Shown here piece by piece: positions 1 through 6,316 of a DNA stretch of 6,316 nt. The DNA is taken from positions 1 to 6,316 of the forward strand of contig CAVURW010000175.1 of assembly GCA_963743595.1 (NCBI GenBank). The letters are read 5' to 3'. The notes beneath the pieces were generated by a model, which did no database searches, was not told the DNA's origin, and saw nothing but the letters and a program-made list of their open reading frames with translations. The DNA comes from CAVURW01 sp963743595 (GTDB lineage Bacteria; Verrucomicrobiota; Verrucomicrobiia; Methylacidiphilales; UBA1321). The position numbers and the translations under genes are program-made. Position 1 is the first letter of the stretch, and each line of letters starts with the position of its first letter.

Positions 1-1
1 A

Positions 2-403
2 GAGGAAGGCCAGTTTGGACTGCAAATCGCACCCATGCTGGACATTCTATTTGTTCTGTTGTTGTTTTTCATGGTTTCGGCGGGCTCTCAGAAAAAGGAA
101 GCCAATCTCGTGGCTACATTGCCGACCGGTGGCGACGATTCGCGCGTTCCGGTTAATCTCAATATCGATTCCAATAACGAGGTGACGATGAACGGCAGCG
201 GCGCTCTCAACGCCGTCGCACCCGATGTGAAGACTCCTTCCGAGTTGGAACTGAGGCTGGCTTCTATAATAGCCGATACACCGGATCAACCTATCGTAAT
301 CAGCCCCAGCCCTCTAGCCCAACATCAAACGGTGATGGACGTGCTCAATGCGTGCTCCGGAGCGAAAGTAAAGAATCTCGCCTTTCTGCAGAGCGGACAG
401 TAG
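2..403 (+). CDS. ExbD/TolR family biopolymer transport protein, 5'-partial
   Basis: The frame is open to the left edge of the window, and the visible protein begins EEGQFGLQIAPMLDILF. The ATG at 35 is therefore the Met inside the family's conserved segment before and into the single transmembrane helix, not the start; the true start lies upstream. The Asp codon at 41-43 fits the conserved membrane Asp of ExbD/TolR, which takes part in proton-driven coupling with an ExbB/TolQ partner. The helix (LDILFVLLLFFMVSAG) is followed by a periplasmic domain of about 105 residues. That domain ends in a stretch (QPIVISPSPLAQHQTVMDVL) matching the family's pattern of a beta strand followed by a helix. By family knowledge the protein energises TonB-dependent uptake or Tol-Pal function from the inner membrane. 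An ExbB gene would be expected just upstream but is outside the window. The family is clear; the substrate system is unknown. Confidence 0.9.
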   Translation, partial: EEGQFGLQIAPMLDILFVLLLFFMVSAGSQKKEANLVATLPTGGDDSRVPVNLNIDSNNEVTMNGSGALNAVAPDVKTPSELELRLASIIADTPDQPIVISPSPLAQHQTVMDVLNACSGAKVKNLAFLQSGQ

Positions 404-454
404 GCCGCATCGTGGAACGCTACTGCGACCACTGCTCGGACCTATTCTTGGCGT

Positions 455-1123
455 ATGTACCACCAAGCCACCTACGCCAGATTTCAACTCGCTTTTGATG
501 ATTCGCAGTTAGCTCAGGTTGCCGAGGCTGAGAAACGATTGGGCGTTAGGTTTCCGGCCGCTGTCCGGGAATGGTACGGGCGTAAGGATGCCTGCAAACT
601 GATCCGGCAGCAGGATCGGATTCGGCCCCTGGAGAAGTTGGAAGTGGTTGAGAAGGATGGCGGGCGACACCTCATCTTTCTCGACGAAAGTCGAGTCGCG
701 TGGACAGTTTCTTGCCTGTTGGATGGATCCGAAAACCCAAAGGTCTTGATTACTGGTGAGCGCCTGACGCGGCCCCACGCAGATAGCTTTTCGGACGCGA
801 TTTTCTGTTACATCTTTGATTGGCATGGAGACGAACGATATAGAATACCCATGGCAGGTGCCTTCAGCCCTCTCAAAAACGGTGAGCTGGAGATGTTGCA
901 ACGCCGATTCCCTCAAAAGTTTCCTTTAACCTACAACGGTTTTTATCGCCTTGGAAAATCCCACCGCTTCGACGCCGGTACGTTTACGCTTACCCTCACC
1001 ATAACTGATAACGCTGAGATGAAGGATGACGGTCTTCTTCTTATTTCCAATGGCAGGGGTGGAGGCATGCTTCTTTGCCAAGCAAAACCGAAGAAGTTGC
1101 CCGCGGTGAAGCACAGGAGCTGA
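455..1123 (+). CDS. SMI1/KNR4 (SUKH) family protein, probably frameshifted near its C-terminus
   Basis: The 222-residue product has SUKH features. There is an N-terminal helix with the signature AEKRLGVRFPAAVREWY at residues 25-41. A strand region follows (HLIFLDESRVAWTV, 72-85), where the family usually has an 'E-N-Q-x-x-x-W' type segment. Next comes a 'dPkV' element (NPKVLI, 94-99) and then the helix SFSDAIFCYIFDW (111-123). No signal peptide or membrane segment is seen, so it is probably cytoplasmic. In bacteria many SUKH proteins are immunity proteins of polymorphic toxin or contact-dependent systems, but no toxin gene is visible here, so that role is not supported by context. The ATG at 455 has no good Shine-Dalgarno; the frame is open back to the ExbD stop at 401-403 but offers no ATG, GTG or TTG there. 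The last 11 codons are Lys/Pro-rich, whereas the -1 frame continues as plausible protein to 1170, so the real protein may be about 238 residues. Confidence 0.78.
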   Translation: MYHQATYARFQLAFDDSQLAQVAEAEKRLGVRFPAAVREWYGRKDACKLIRQQDRIRPLEKLEVVEKDGGRHLIFLDESRVAWTVSCLLDGSENPKVLITGERLTRPHADSFSDAIFCYIFDWHGDERYRIPMAGAFSPLKNGELEMLQRRFPQKFPLTYNGFYRLGKSHRFDAGTFTLTLTITDNAEMKDDGLLLISNGRGGGMLLCQAKPKKLPAVKHRS

Positions 1124-1170
1124 TCAATCAAATCGGCGATCTTTCTGAACGCTGCGATTGGCTAATTTAA
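1084..1170 (+). other. Candidate true C-terminus of the SUKH protein in the -1 frame
   Basis: From the A4 run at 1084-1087, the frame one base back reads ACC GAA GAA GTT and so on, with no stop until TAA at 1168-1170. The 27 residues include EEVARGEAQELINQIGDLSE and end CDWLI, an amphipathic helix of ordinary composition. If the A run had five bases, the SUKH frame would pass straight into this segment (CQAKTEEV), giving about 238 residues. The same frame upstream is closed by a TGA at 1027-1029, so this stretch is not an independent gene with an obvious start. Possible causes are a one-base deletion in a homopolymer (a mutation or a sequencing error) or slippage of the AAA-decoding tRNA on the A4 run. 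Confidence 0.5.
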
Positions 1171-1228
1171 TTGGACAGGCACTCTGAGGACTGTGCCGTG
1201 ACTTGGGCACGCAAGCTCCGGGCGATCT

Positions 1229-1234
1229 GAGGGG
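1229..1234 (+). promoter_or_regulatory. Shine-Dalgarno for the lipoprotein gene
   Basis: GAGGGG lies 5 bases before the ATG at 1240 and is the best ribosome binding site in the window. It favours the ATG over the GTG at 1321, even though the GTG would give a more standard signal peptide. No convincing -35/-10 pair was found in the 116 bases upstream of the ATG. Confidence 0.6.
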
Positions 1235-1239
1235 ACGCG

Positions 1240-2067
1240 ATGAACGCGATTAGCTGGATAAGTTGCTCTAGCCCGCATGCGCTCTTGCATGGCTCGCCGT
1301 CTGTAGCTAGCCTTCATCCCGTGAGAACGAGATCGATTTTACTCGGCTGTCTTGGGGTGGTGTTTGTATTGATGTTGTGCCTCGGAGGGTGCTCCTCTGG
1401 CACCGATGACTCGAATATCGTGGAGGTCCCGACGCCTACCCCCATCCCGACCCCGCCTCCCGCCCCAGCCCCGTCGTTTTCCAAGCTCACGCAGTACACC
1501 CTCGTCCTAGTCGTTAAAATCGATCCTACGAAGGGTTTATCGGGACCCACGAGCAAGTATTTCGATCAAGTGCGGAATTCTTCGTCGAGCTGGTCCGGCG
1601 ACTTCACAGAAACGATTTACGTAAATGGAAATCAGGTGCGTCGGGAAATCGATAATCTTCAGACGATCTACGTGAATTTGTATATGCCGGACCTAGGGAA
1701 ATCGTACTCCTGGAAGACCGGTTCGGTGATTCGTGAGGTGAAGGGAAGCGTGGATCAATGGAGATACACGAAGAAGAATCCAATCGATGAGTCGGTGCAT
1801 CTGGGTTGGCAAGGGAATTGGCGTCAATTTGGCGCGGACGAAGTGTTGCTCGGTTCGCTCTGCCACGTCTATCAGTTGTGGGAACCGGATGGAGGCGTTT
1901 TCGAAGTTTGGGCTGAAGCGAGCACGGGAAAGCTGGTGCATTTTCAATGCCTGGATTTATCCGTGACCTGCACGGTGAAGAGCTTCCAGTTGGGTGAACC
2001 TGACCCGAGCGTGTTCACGACACCAGCGGGCGCGTTCGTGAATCCAAACGATCAAGAAGGGGATTAA
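1240..2067 (+). CDS. Lipoprotein with Pro-rich tether and LolA/DUF4412-like domain
   Basis: The 275-residue protein has a hydrophobic segment (ILLGCLGVVFVLMLCL, 33-48) running into the lipobox LGGC, with Cys51 as the lipid-bearing residue, so it should be exported and anchored in a membrane. A Pro/Thr/Ala-rich linker (about 64-78) then holds a soluble domain of roughly 195 residues. That domain is mostly predicted beta strand. Its second half has the order G-x-x-C-x-V-Y (205-211), VFEVWAEASTGKLVHF (220-235) and a closing DPSVFTTPAGA (255-265). This order is typical of outer-membrane lipoprotein-sorting-like and DUF4412-type domains, so a half-barrel fold that binds a lipid or other hydrophobic ligand is an inference, not a firm assignment. 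Besides Cys51 the exported part has Cys208, 237 and 244. The N-terminus is unusual: about 27 residues come before a GTG (1321) that would start a textbook signal peptide. The rhamnosidase gene follows on the same strand and may share its transcript. Confidence 0.82.
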   Translation: MNAISWISCSSPHALLHGSPSVASLHPVRTRSILLGCLGVVFVLMLCLGGCSSGTDDSNIVEVPTPTPIPTPPPAPAPSFSKLTQYTLVLVVKIDPTKGLSGPTSKYFDQVRNSSSSWSGDFTETIYVNGNQVRREIDNLQTIYVNLYMPDLGKSYSWKTGSVIREVKGSVDQWRYTKKNPIDESVHLGWQGNWRQFGADEVLLGSLCHVYQLWEPDGGVFEVWAEASTGKLVHFQCLDLSVTCTVKSFQLGEPDPSVFTTPAGAFVNPNDQEGD

Positions 2068-2124
2068 TGTATCGTTCCTGCGAAATGGGCCCCGTTGCGC
2101 CTTTTCTCTAAAGCTCCTACTGCG

Positions 2125-4890
2125 ATGAGGCTCCGACACGGAATTGTCGCCATACTGCTTTTCACGGTGTCCGGAAAAGTTTGGGCGGATGGCGCGCTCG
2201 GCTGCCAGCTCCTACAACCGACGGGACTGCGCACGGAATATCAGCAGTATCCCATCTGTATCGAGACACAAACGCCCCGGCTCGATTGGCAATTGGTGGC
2301 GTCCCAGCCGAATCTCCGGAACGTGGTTCAGACGGCATACCAGATCCAGGTGAGCTCCACGCCCCGGGAAATGTTGATGCAGGATTCCGGCGATCTCTGG
2401 GACAGCGGGAAGGTCAAATCGAACCAGACCACGCAAATTCCCTACGCCGGTTTCAAGCTCTACTCCCGCGAGGAATGTTACTGGAGGGTGCGTTCCTGGG
2501 ATGGCAACGACGTTCCGACGCCCTGGAGTGATCCCGTGCCTTGGGAGATGGGAATGTTGGAACCGAGCGATTGGAAAGCGCAGATGATTCAGGCTCCCGA
2601 TGGCGTGACGAGTGACACACCGGGGCTTGGCTCAACACCCGTGCCGATGTTTCGCAAGGAATTCGATCTGGGCGATCTGAAAGTGTTTCGAGCGCGCCTC
2701 TACGTAACGGCTTATGGGGTCTACGAAATCTGGGTCAATGGCAAGCGGATGGGGCCTGCTTTAGCTCCCGATTGGACCGATTACTCGAAGCGTCTGCGTT
2801 ACCAAACCTATAACCTGACCGATCTGCTCAAAAAGGGGAAAAACGTGATCGTCTGCCTTCTGGGCAACGGCTGGTACTGCGGGCATATCGGTAACGGCGG
2901 GTTCCAATCCTGGGGAAAGAAGCCGGGTCTGTTTGCGCAATTGGAGGTGACGGGCAACGATTTTTCGCGGCAAGCCATCGTGACCGACGCGAGCTGGAAG
3001 GTGTGCGCCAGCCCAACGCTTTCGTCCGATCTGATGATGGGTGAGGTGTATGATGCCCGGCAAGAACTGGAACACTGGAATGAGCTCGGGCTGGACGATT
3101 CCACATGGCCGAATGCTGTGGTTATGGAGATTCCGACGGTGAAGCTCTGCGGGCAAGTCGATGGCATGGTCGATCTCTCCGAGCTGCGTCAGCCCGTCTC
3201 CCTGAAACAAGTCCAGCCGGGTGTTTGGATCTACGATTTTGGGCAAAATATCGTGGGTGTCCCGGAGCTGAAAGTGAAGGGTGACGCGGGCACAAAAGTG
3301 ATGCTGCGTTTTGGTGAGATGTTGAATCCAGATGGCACGCTCTACACCGCGAATCTGCGGAACGCCAAGGCGACCGATGTCTATATCTGTAAAGGCGCAG
3401 ACAAACTCGAGACGTGGATGCCTCGCTTTGCCTATCACGGCTTTCGCTACGCGGAGTTGACAGGATTTCCTGGCCAGCCCACCACCGACACGCTTCAGGC
3501 TGTGGTGCTTGGAACCGATTTTACACGCACCGGCACGATCGATTGCTGGGCACCCCTGGTGAAGCAATTGCAGGACAATATTGTCTGGGGCATGCGCGGG
3601 AATTTCTTTAGCGTACCGACCGATTGCCCGCAACGGGACGAACGGATGGGCTGGATGGGCGATGCCGGGATCTTCGTGCGGACCGCCGCGTATAATGGCG
3701 ATGTCGCAGCCTTTTTCACAAAATGGCTCGTGGACGTGGATGACGCGCAATTGCCCGATGGCGAGTTTGTCGATGTGGCACCTTCCCCTCGTGGTCGAGG
3801 ACATGGCAATGGTGGTGTGCCCGGCTGGGGCGATGCAGGAGTGATCTGTCCCTGGACGATGTACCAGTTTTACGGGGATAAGCGCATTTTGCAGGAGCAT
3901 CTGCCCGCCATGGCGCGCTGGGTCGATTGGTGCAGCGTCCATAGCACGAATGGTATACGGGATAAAGATCGTGGGCCGGATTATGGTGATTGGCTGGCTC
4001 AAGGCGAGGACACGCCAAAGGATCTCATCGGCACCGCATTCTTCGCGCACTCGGCCGATCTGGTTGGCAGGGCCTATCGCGTGGTGGGCGACGATGCACG
4101 AGCGAAGATCTACGAGGATCTCTTCGACCAAATTCGCGAGTCGTTTTCGGCCAAATTTATCAATTACGACGGACGTGTGACCGGTGAAACGCAAACAGGC
4201 TACGCCCTGGCGCTCGAATTCGGGTTGATGCCGGAAAATTTAAAGTACCAGGCCGGAAAGCTTCTGGCGGAGAATGTGGCCAAGCACGGGGATCACTTGA
4301 CCACCGGCTTCCTCGGCGTGAGTCATCTGTTACCGGCGCTCACGGATACGGCGCAGTACGGCGAGCTCTACAAAGTGTTTCTTCAGCAGTCGTTCCCCAG
4401 CTGGATGTTCTCAATTAAGCAAGGCGCGACGACGATCTGGGAGCGCTGGGACGGGTGGACGCCCGAGAAAGGATTCCAAAATCCCGGCATGAATTCCTTT
4501 AACCACTACTCGCTCGGTTCGTGCGGCGAATGGATGTTCGAATCGATGGGAGGTATTCAACTCGACCCGGACCAACCCGGCTTTTCCCACGTCATCATCA
4601 GACCCGTTCCCTCGCCTCGAATCGGGCATGTGAAGGCGACCTATAACTCGATTCACGGCCTGATTGCATCGTCTTGGACAGTGGAAAAAGCGAACTTCAC
4701 GCTCGTCGTGAATATTCCCGCAAACGTCACCGCGACTGTTTTCCTGCCGACCGCTCAAGTCGATTCCATTCAAGAAAGCGGCGCACCCTTGCAAGGCAAA
4801 AAGGAAATCAAAGTCGGCGAAACCGAACCGCGCGGAACGCCCTGCGAAGTCGGCTCTGGCTCGTACCTGTTCACCTGCCGCGTGCGCTAA
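2125..4890 (+). CDS. Secreted alpha-L-rhamnosidase, glycoside hydrolase family 78
   Basis: From the ATG at 2125 the product is 921 residues, a normal GH78 length, and begins with a signal peptide (MRLRHGIVAILLFTVSGKVWA, probable cleavage before DG). A TTG at 2095 would add 10 residues ahead of it and is less likely; neither start has a strong ribosome site. The domains follow the standard order. A fibronectin-like N-domain (about 32-140) contains WRVRSWDG. A lectin-like domain (about 175-320) carries GNGWY at 247-251 and GEVYDARQE at 306-314. A beta domain (about 350-463) carries YDFGQN at 370-375. The (alpha/alpha)6 catalytic domain spans about 465-808, and the C-terminal beta domain runs from 810. 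The catalytic signature TDCPQRDERMGWMGDA holds Glu506, the expected general acid. TTIWERWDG holds Glu773, the expected general base. NHYS supplies His794. The enzyme should invert and release terminal alpha-L-rhamnose from pectin-type polysaccharide, rhamnolipid or flavonoid glycosides outside the cytoplasm; the true substrate cannot be read from sequence. Confidence 0.95.
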   Translation: MRLRHGIVAILLFTVSGKVWADGALGCQLLQPTGLRTEYQQYPICIETQTPRLDWQLVASQPNLRNVVQTAYQIQVSSTPREMLMQDSGDLWDSGKVKSNQTTQIPYAGFKLYSREECYWRVRSWDGNDVPTPWSDPVPWEMGMLEPSDWKAQMIQAPDGVTSDTPGLGSTPVPMFRKEFDLGDLKVFRARLYVTAYGVYEIWVNGKRMGPALAPDWTDYSKRLRYQTYNLTDLLKKGKNVIVCLLGNGWYCGHIGNGGFQSWGKKPGLFAQLEVTGNDFSRQAIVTDASWKVCASPTLSSDLMMGEVYDARQELEHWNELGLDDSTWPNAVVMEIPTVKLCGQVDGMVDLSELRQPVSLKQVQPGVWIYDFGQNIVGVPELKVKGDAGTKVMLRFGEMLNPDGTLYTANLRNAKATDVYICKGADKLETWMPRFAYHGFRYAELTGFPGQPTTDTLQAVVLGTDFTRTGTIDCWAPLVKQLQDNIVWGMRGNFFSVPTDCPQRDERMGWMGDAGIFVRTAAYNGDVAAFFTKWLVDVDDAQLPDGEFVDVAPSPRGRGHGNGGVPGWGDAGVICPWTMYQFYGDKRILQEHLPAMARWVDWCSVHSTNGIRDKDRGPDYGDWLAQGEDTPKDLIGTAFFAHSADLVGRAYRVVGDDARAKIYEDLFDQIRESFSAKFINYDGRVTGETQTGYALALEFGLMPENLKYQAGKLLAENVAKHGDHLTTGFLGVSHLLPALTDTAQYGELYKVFLQQSFPSWMFSIKQGATTIWERWDGWTPEKGFQNPGMNSFNHYSLGSCGEWMFESMGGIQLDPDQPGFSHVIIRPVPSPRIGHVKATYNSIHGLIASSWTVEKANFTLVVNIPANVTATVFLPTAQVDSIQESGAPLQGKKEIKVGETEPRGTPCEVGSGSYLFTCRVR

Positions 4891-4933
4891 CCAGCGTGGC
4901 AACGTGACGTTGCATCCACCAGCGTCACGCTGG
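4891..4933. repeat. Paired palindromes filling a convergent intergenic gap
   Basis: Two 15-base near-perfect palindromes, GCAACGTGACGTTGC (4899-4913) and CCAGCGTCACGCTGG (4919-4933), each have 7-base arms around one central base and share the core CGT(G/C)ACG. A third partial copy, CCAGCGTG (4891-4898), can instead pair with CACGCTGG (4926-4933) to enclose the first hairpin, so two folds exclude each other. The element starts right after the rhamnosidase stop and ends right before the stop of the - strand gene. It could be a bidirectional terminator, although no T-run follows on either strand, or a REP-like dispersed repeat. Confidence 0.8.
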
Positions 4934-6316
4934 CTACTCCGGGCGGATCTTTATAATCGGACGGAGCGGTCGAGGTTGGCCCTCTTTCCAATTTTCGGCG
5001 TACATGACGTAGTAGCCTTTGATCTTTTCATTGGGCGGAATTTCTCGACCGTAGGGCATGTCTGGCGTGATGTAGTTCATGAACGAACCGAGATACGAGG
5101 TATCCATGGGCTGCATCACGTAGAGCTTTTTCACTTCGTGTCCTTCTTTAACAAAGTCACTTAGACATTGGATTTCCAGCGATAGATCTGTGGCATATTC
5201 TTCATAGCCTTCCAGTGCTGTCCGATAGAGAACAGGCATTTCGCCGCCAGCGAAAAGCATGTAGACGATCGTCACCCGCGCGGCGAGTGAGCAGACTTCG
5301 TTGAGACGTCCGAGAGCAGGCCAGTTCTCGGCATAGAAAATGACAACCCCGGCGGCTAAAAAGGGCAACGTACAGATGGTCTTAAACAGATCGAATTCAG
5401 CGACAGGGTGAAAGCCGCAACCGATCAAAATGGCCGTCGCCGCAAGCACACCCGTCGACCACAGGATGATTACGGGAAATCGGGGGTCCCACCGACGCAC
5501 GCTGAAATAGGTGACGAGTAGGATGCTGAACATCAGCGGCGGCGGTACCACCGAGAAAGAGGCGCCGGAGTAAAGGGTAAGCTCCTTAAAAGCACGTGCG
5601 ATCCGTGCGGTTACGGAGAGGAAAACATCGTTTGTGGCGAGAATCTGCTTCCAGCCATCGACACTGTTGTTGACGACCAAAAAGCCGACTATTGCGGCGA
5701 TCACGCCGTAGAACATGGTGGCGATCAAGGCGGGCGACCTGTATTTCCGATGCAAGAAGATCACGCCCAAACAAAGCAGCGCCATGGGAATCACCGAGAG
5801 CGAAACGCGATGTACGTACGGCAGAAAACCGAGCGCCCATGCCACCCAAAACAGCCGGTAGGGAGTCGGTCGCTCGACATAACGCATCAGTCCTCCCAAA
5901 AACAGCATGGTGACGCAGATTGGGGTGAGCGCCTGCTCATACATACGCACCGTAAACATCGTCCAGGGCGACACCGCCACGCACATGGAGACTGCGCTGG
6001 CGATGGACCACGGCCTGGGACAGGAATATGAGCGGAGCAACAGGCTAAGACCCGAGATAAACGCGGTATAGCCCACCAGGAAAAAATCGAAATACCCCAC
6101 GCGAATCATCAAAAGACTGTGCCCAAAAAATAGCGTCGGCAAGTAGGCCAAGAGAAACTGGCGCACGGGATATCCGATTAAATAGCCCTCTCGATAAATT
6201 CCGAACGAGTAGTCTTGACCCATGCAATCGCGAGCAATGCTGACTTGACAGATTCCCTCGTTATTCGCCATCAACCAACGCACGCCTCCCAAGCCAAATG
6301 ATGCGGCCAAGAGAGG
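4934..6316 (-). CDS. Polytopic membrane protein, GT-C (PMT/ArnT-like) glycosyltransferase candidate, 5'-partial
   Basis: The frame is open to the right edge, so the gene most likely starts beyond it; the TTG at 6310 is only the first possible start inside the window. In the 458-residue numbering from that TTG there are about ten hydrophobic segments between residues 42 and 360. A C-terminal hydrophilic tail of about 95 residues (364-458) follows and is probably extracytoplasmic. The early part has the layout of PMT-family GT-C enzymes: an acidic motif in the first loop (ANNEG, 15-19), then a hydrophilic loop, GYP (46-48), a helix, FFGHS (61-65) and an Arg (70) in the next segment. Such enzymes move a sugar from a polyprenyl-phosphate carrier to lipid, protein or glycan at the outer face of the inner membrane. 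The acidic pair usual in the family is reduced to N-N-E here, and the first membrane helix is not visible, so enzyme activity and donor remain inferences. It converges on the rhamnosidase gene. Confidence 0.72.
   Translation of the reverse strand, partial: PLLAASFGLGGVRWLMANNEGICQVSIARDCMGQDYSFGIYREGYLIGYPVRQFLLAYLPTLFFGHSLLMIRVGYFDFFLVGYTAFISGLSLLLRSYSCPRPWSIASAVSMCVAVSPWTMFTVRMYEQALTPICVTMLFLGGLMRYVERPTPYRLFWVAWALGFLPYVHRVSLSVIPMALLCLGVIFLHRKYRSPALIATMFYGVIAAIVGFLVVNNSVDGWKQILATNDVFLSVTARIARAFKELTLYSGASFSVVPPPLMFSILLVTYFSVRRWDPRFPVIILWSTGVLAATAILIGCGFHPVAEFDLFKTICTLPFLAAGVVIFYAENWPALGRLNEVCSLAARVTIVYMLFAGGEMPVLYRTALEGYEEYATDLSLEIQCLSDFVKEGHEVKKLYVMQPMDTSYLGSFMNYITPDMPYGREIPPNEKIKGYYVMYAENWKEGQPRPLRPIIKIRPE

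Noticed and set aside
35..403. A complete 122-residue ExbD-like protein starting at the ATG at 35.
   Set aside because: That Met sits within the conserved segment leading into the transmembrane helix, and the frame is open upstream with family-like residues, so the gene is cut by the window edge.
401..455. In-frame stop readthrough joining ExbD to the SUKH protein, since the frame stays open from the TAG at 401 to the ATG at 455.
   Set aside because: Seventeen stop-free codons are easily expected by chance, the joining residues look non-coding, and an ExbD-SUKH fusion is not a known arrangement.
1171..1200. A short inverted repeat GGCAC/GTGCC between the SUKH and lipoprotein genes as a terminator.
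   Set aside because: The stem is only 5 base pairs with a 10-base loop and no following T-run, so it is within chance expectation.
2067..2111. A 14-codon open frame starting with an ATG that overlaps the lipoprotein stop (TAATG) and ending shortly before the rhamnosidase start.
   Set aside because: It is too short and has no family match; the overlapping start could be chance. A coupling or leader role has no other support.
2761..4194. A long open frame of 477 codons on the - strand inside the rhamnosidase gene.
   Set aside because: It lies fully antisense to a well-conserved GH78 coding region, and its translation, rich in His, Arg, Pro and Ile, resembles no family I know. It is a by-product of the codon use of the real gene.

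Overview
The window holds five protein-coding genes. Four are on the + strand and one is on the - strand, and two of them run off the window edges. GC content is moderate, somewhat above half. The gene mix is a PVC-type ExbD/TolR protein, a SUKH protein, a Pro-rich-linker lipoprotein, a secreted GH78 rhamnosidase and a GT-C-like membrane protein. This suggests a Gram-negative, polysaccharide-degrading environmental bacterium. Verrucomicrobiota or a related PVC lineage is my best guess; it is an inference from gene content, not from a marker gene.

Left part (1-1239): the window opens inside an ExbD/TolR-type energy-transduction protein (2-403) whose real start lies upstream. After 51 bases comes a SMI1/KNR4 (SUKH) family protein (455-1123). 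Its last 11 codons look wrong. The -1 frame from an A4 run near 1084 reads on for 27 plausible residues to a TAA at 1168-1170, so a one-base deletion, a sequencing error or -1 slippage is likely. The short gap before the next gene shows a good ribosome binding site but no convincing promoter.

Middle (1240-4890): a lipoprotein with a clear lipobox, a Pro/Thr/Ala-rich tether and a LolA/DUF4412-like domain is followed 57 bases later, on the same strand, by a full-length secreted GH78 alpha-L-rhamnosidase with both catalytic glutamates present. They may be co-transcribed. A joint job at the cell surface is possible but unproven.

Right part (4891-6316): the 43 bases between the convergent rhamnosidase and GT-C-like genes are almost entirely two 15-base palindromes with a shared CGT(G/C)ACG core, plus a third half-copy. 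The element begins directly after one stop codon and ends directly before the other. It could act as a bidirectional terminator or be a dispersed REP-like repeat. The - strand gene encodes a polytopic membrane protein resembling PMT/ArnT-type GT-C glycosyltransferases, with its N-terminus beyond the window.

I found no RNA gene, CRISPR array, insertion sequence or evident defence island. The two observations most worth following are the intergenic palindrome pair and the disrupted C-terminus of the SUKH gene.
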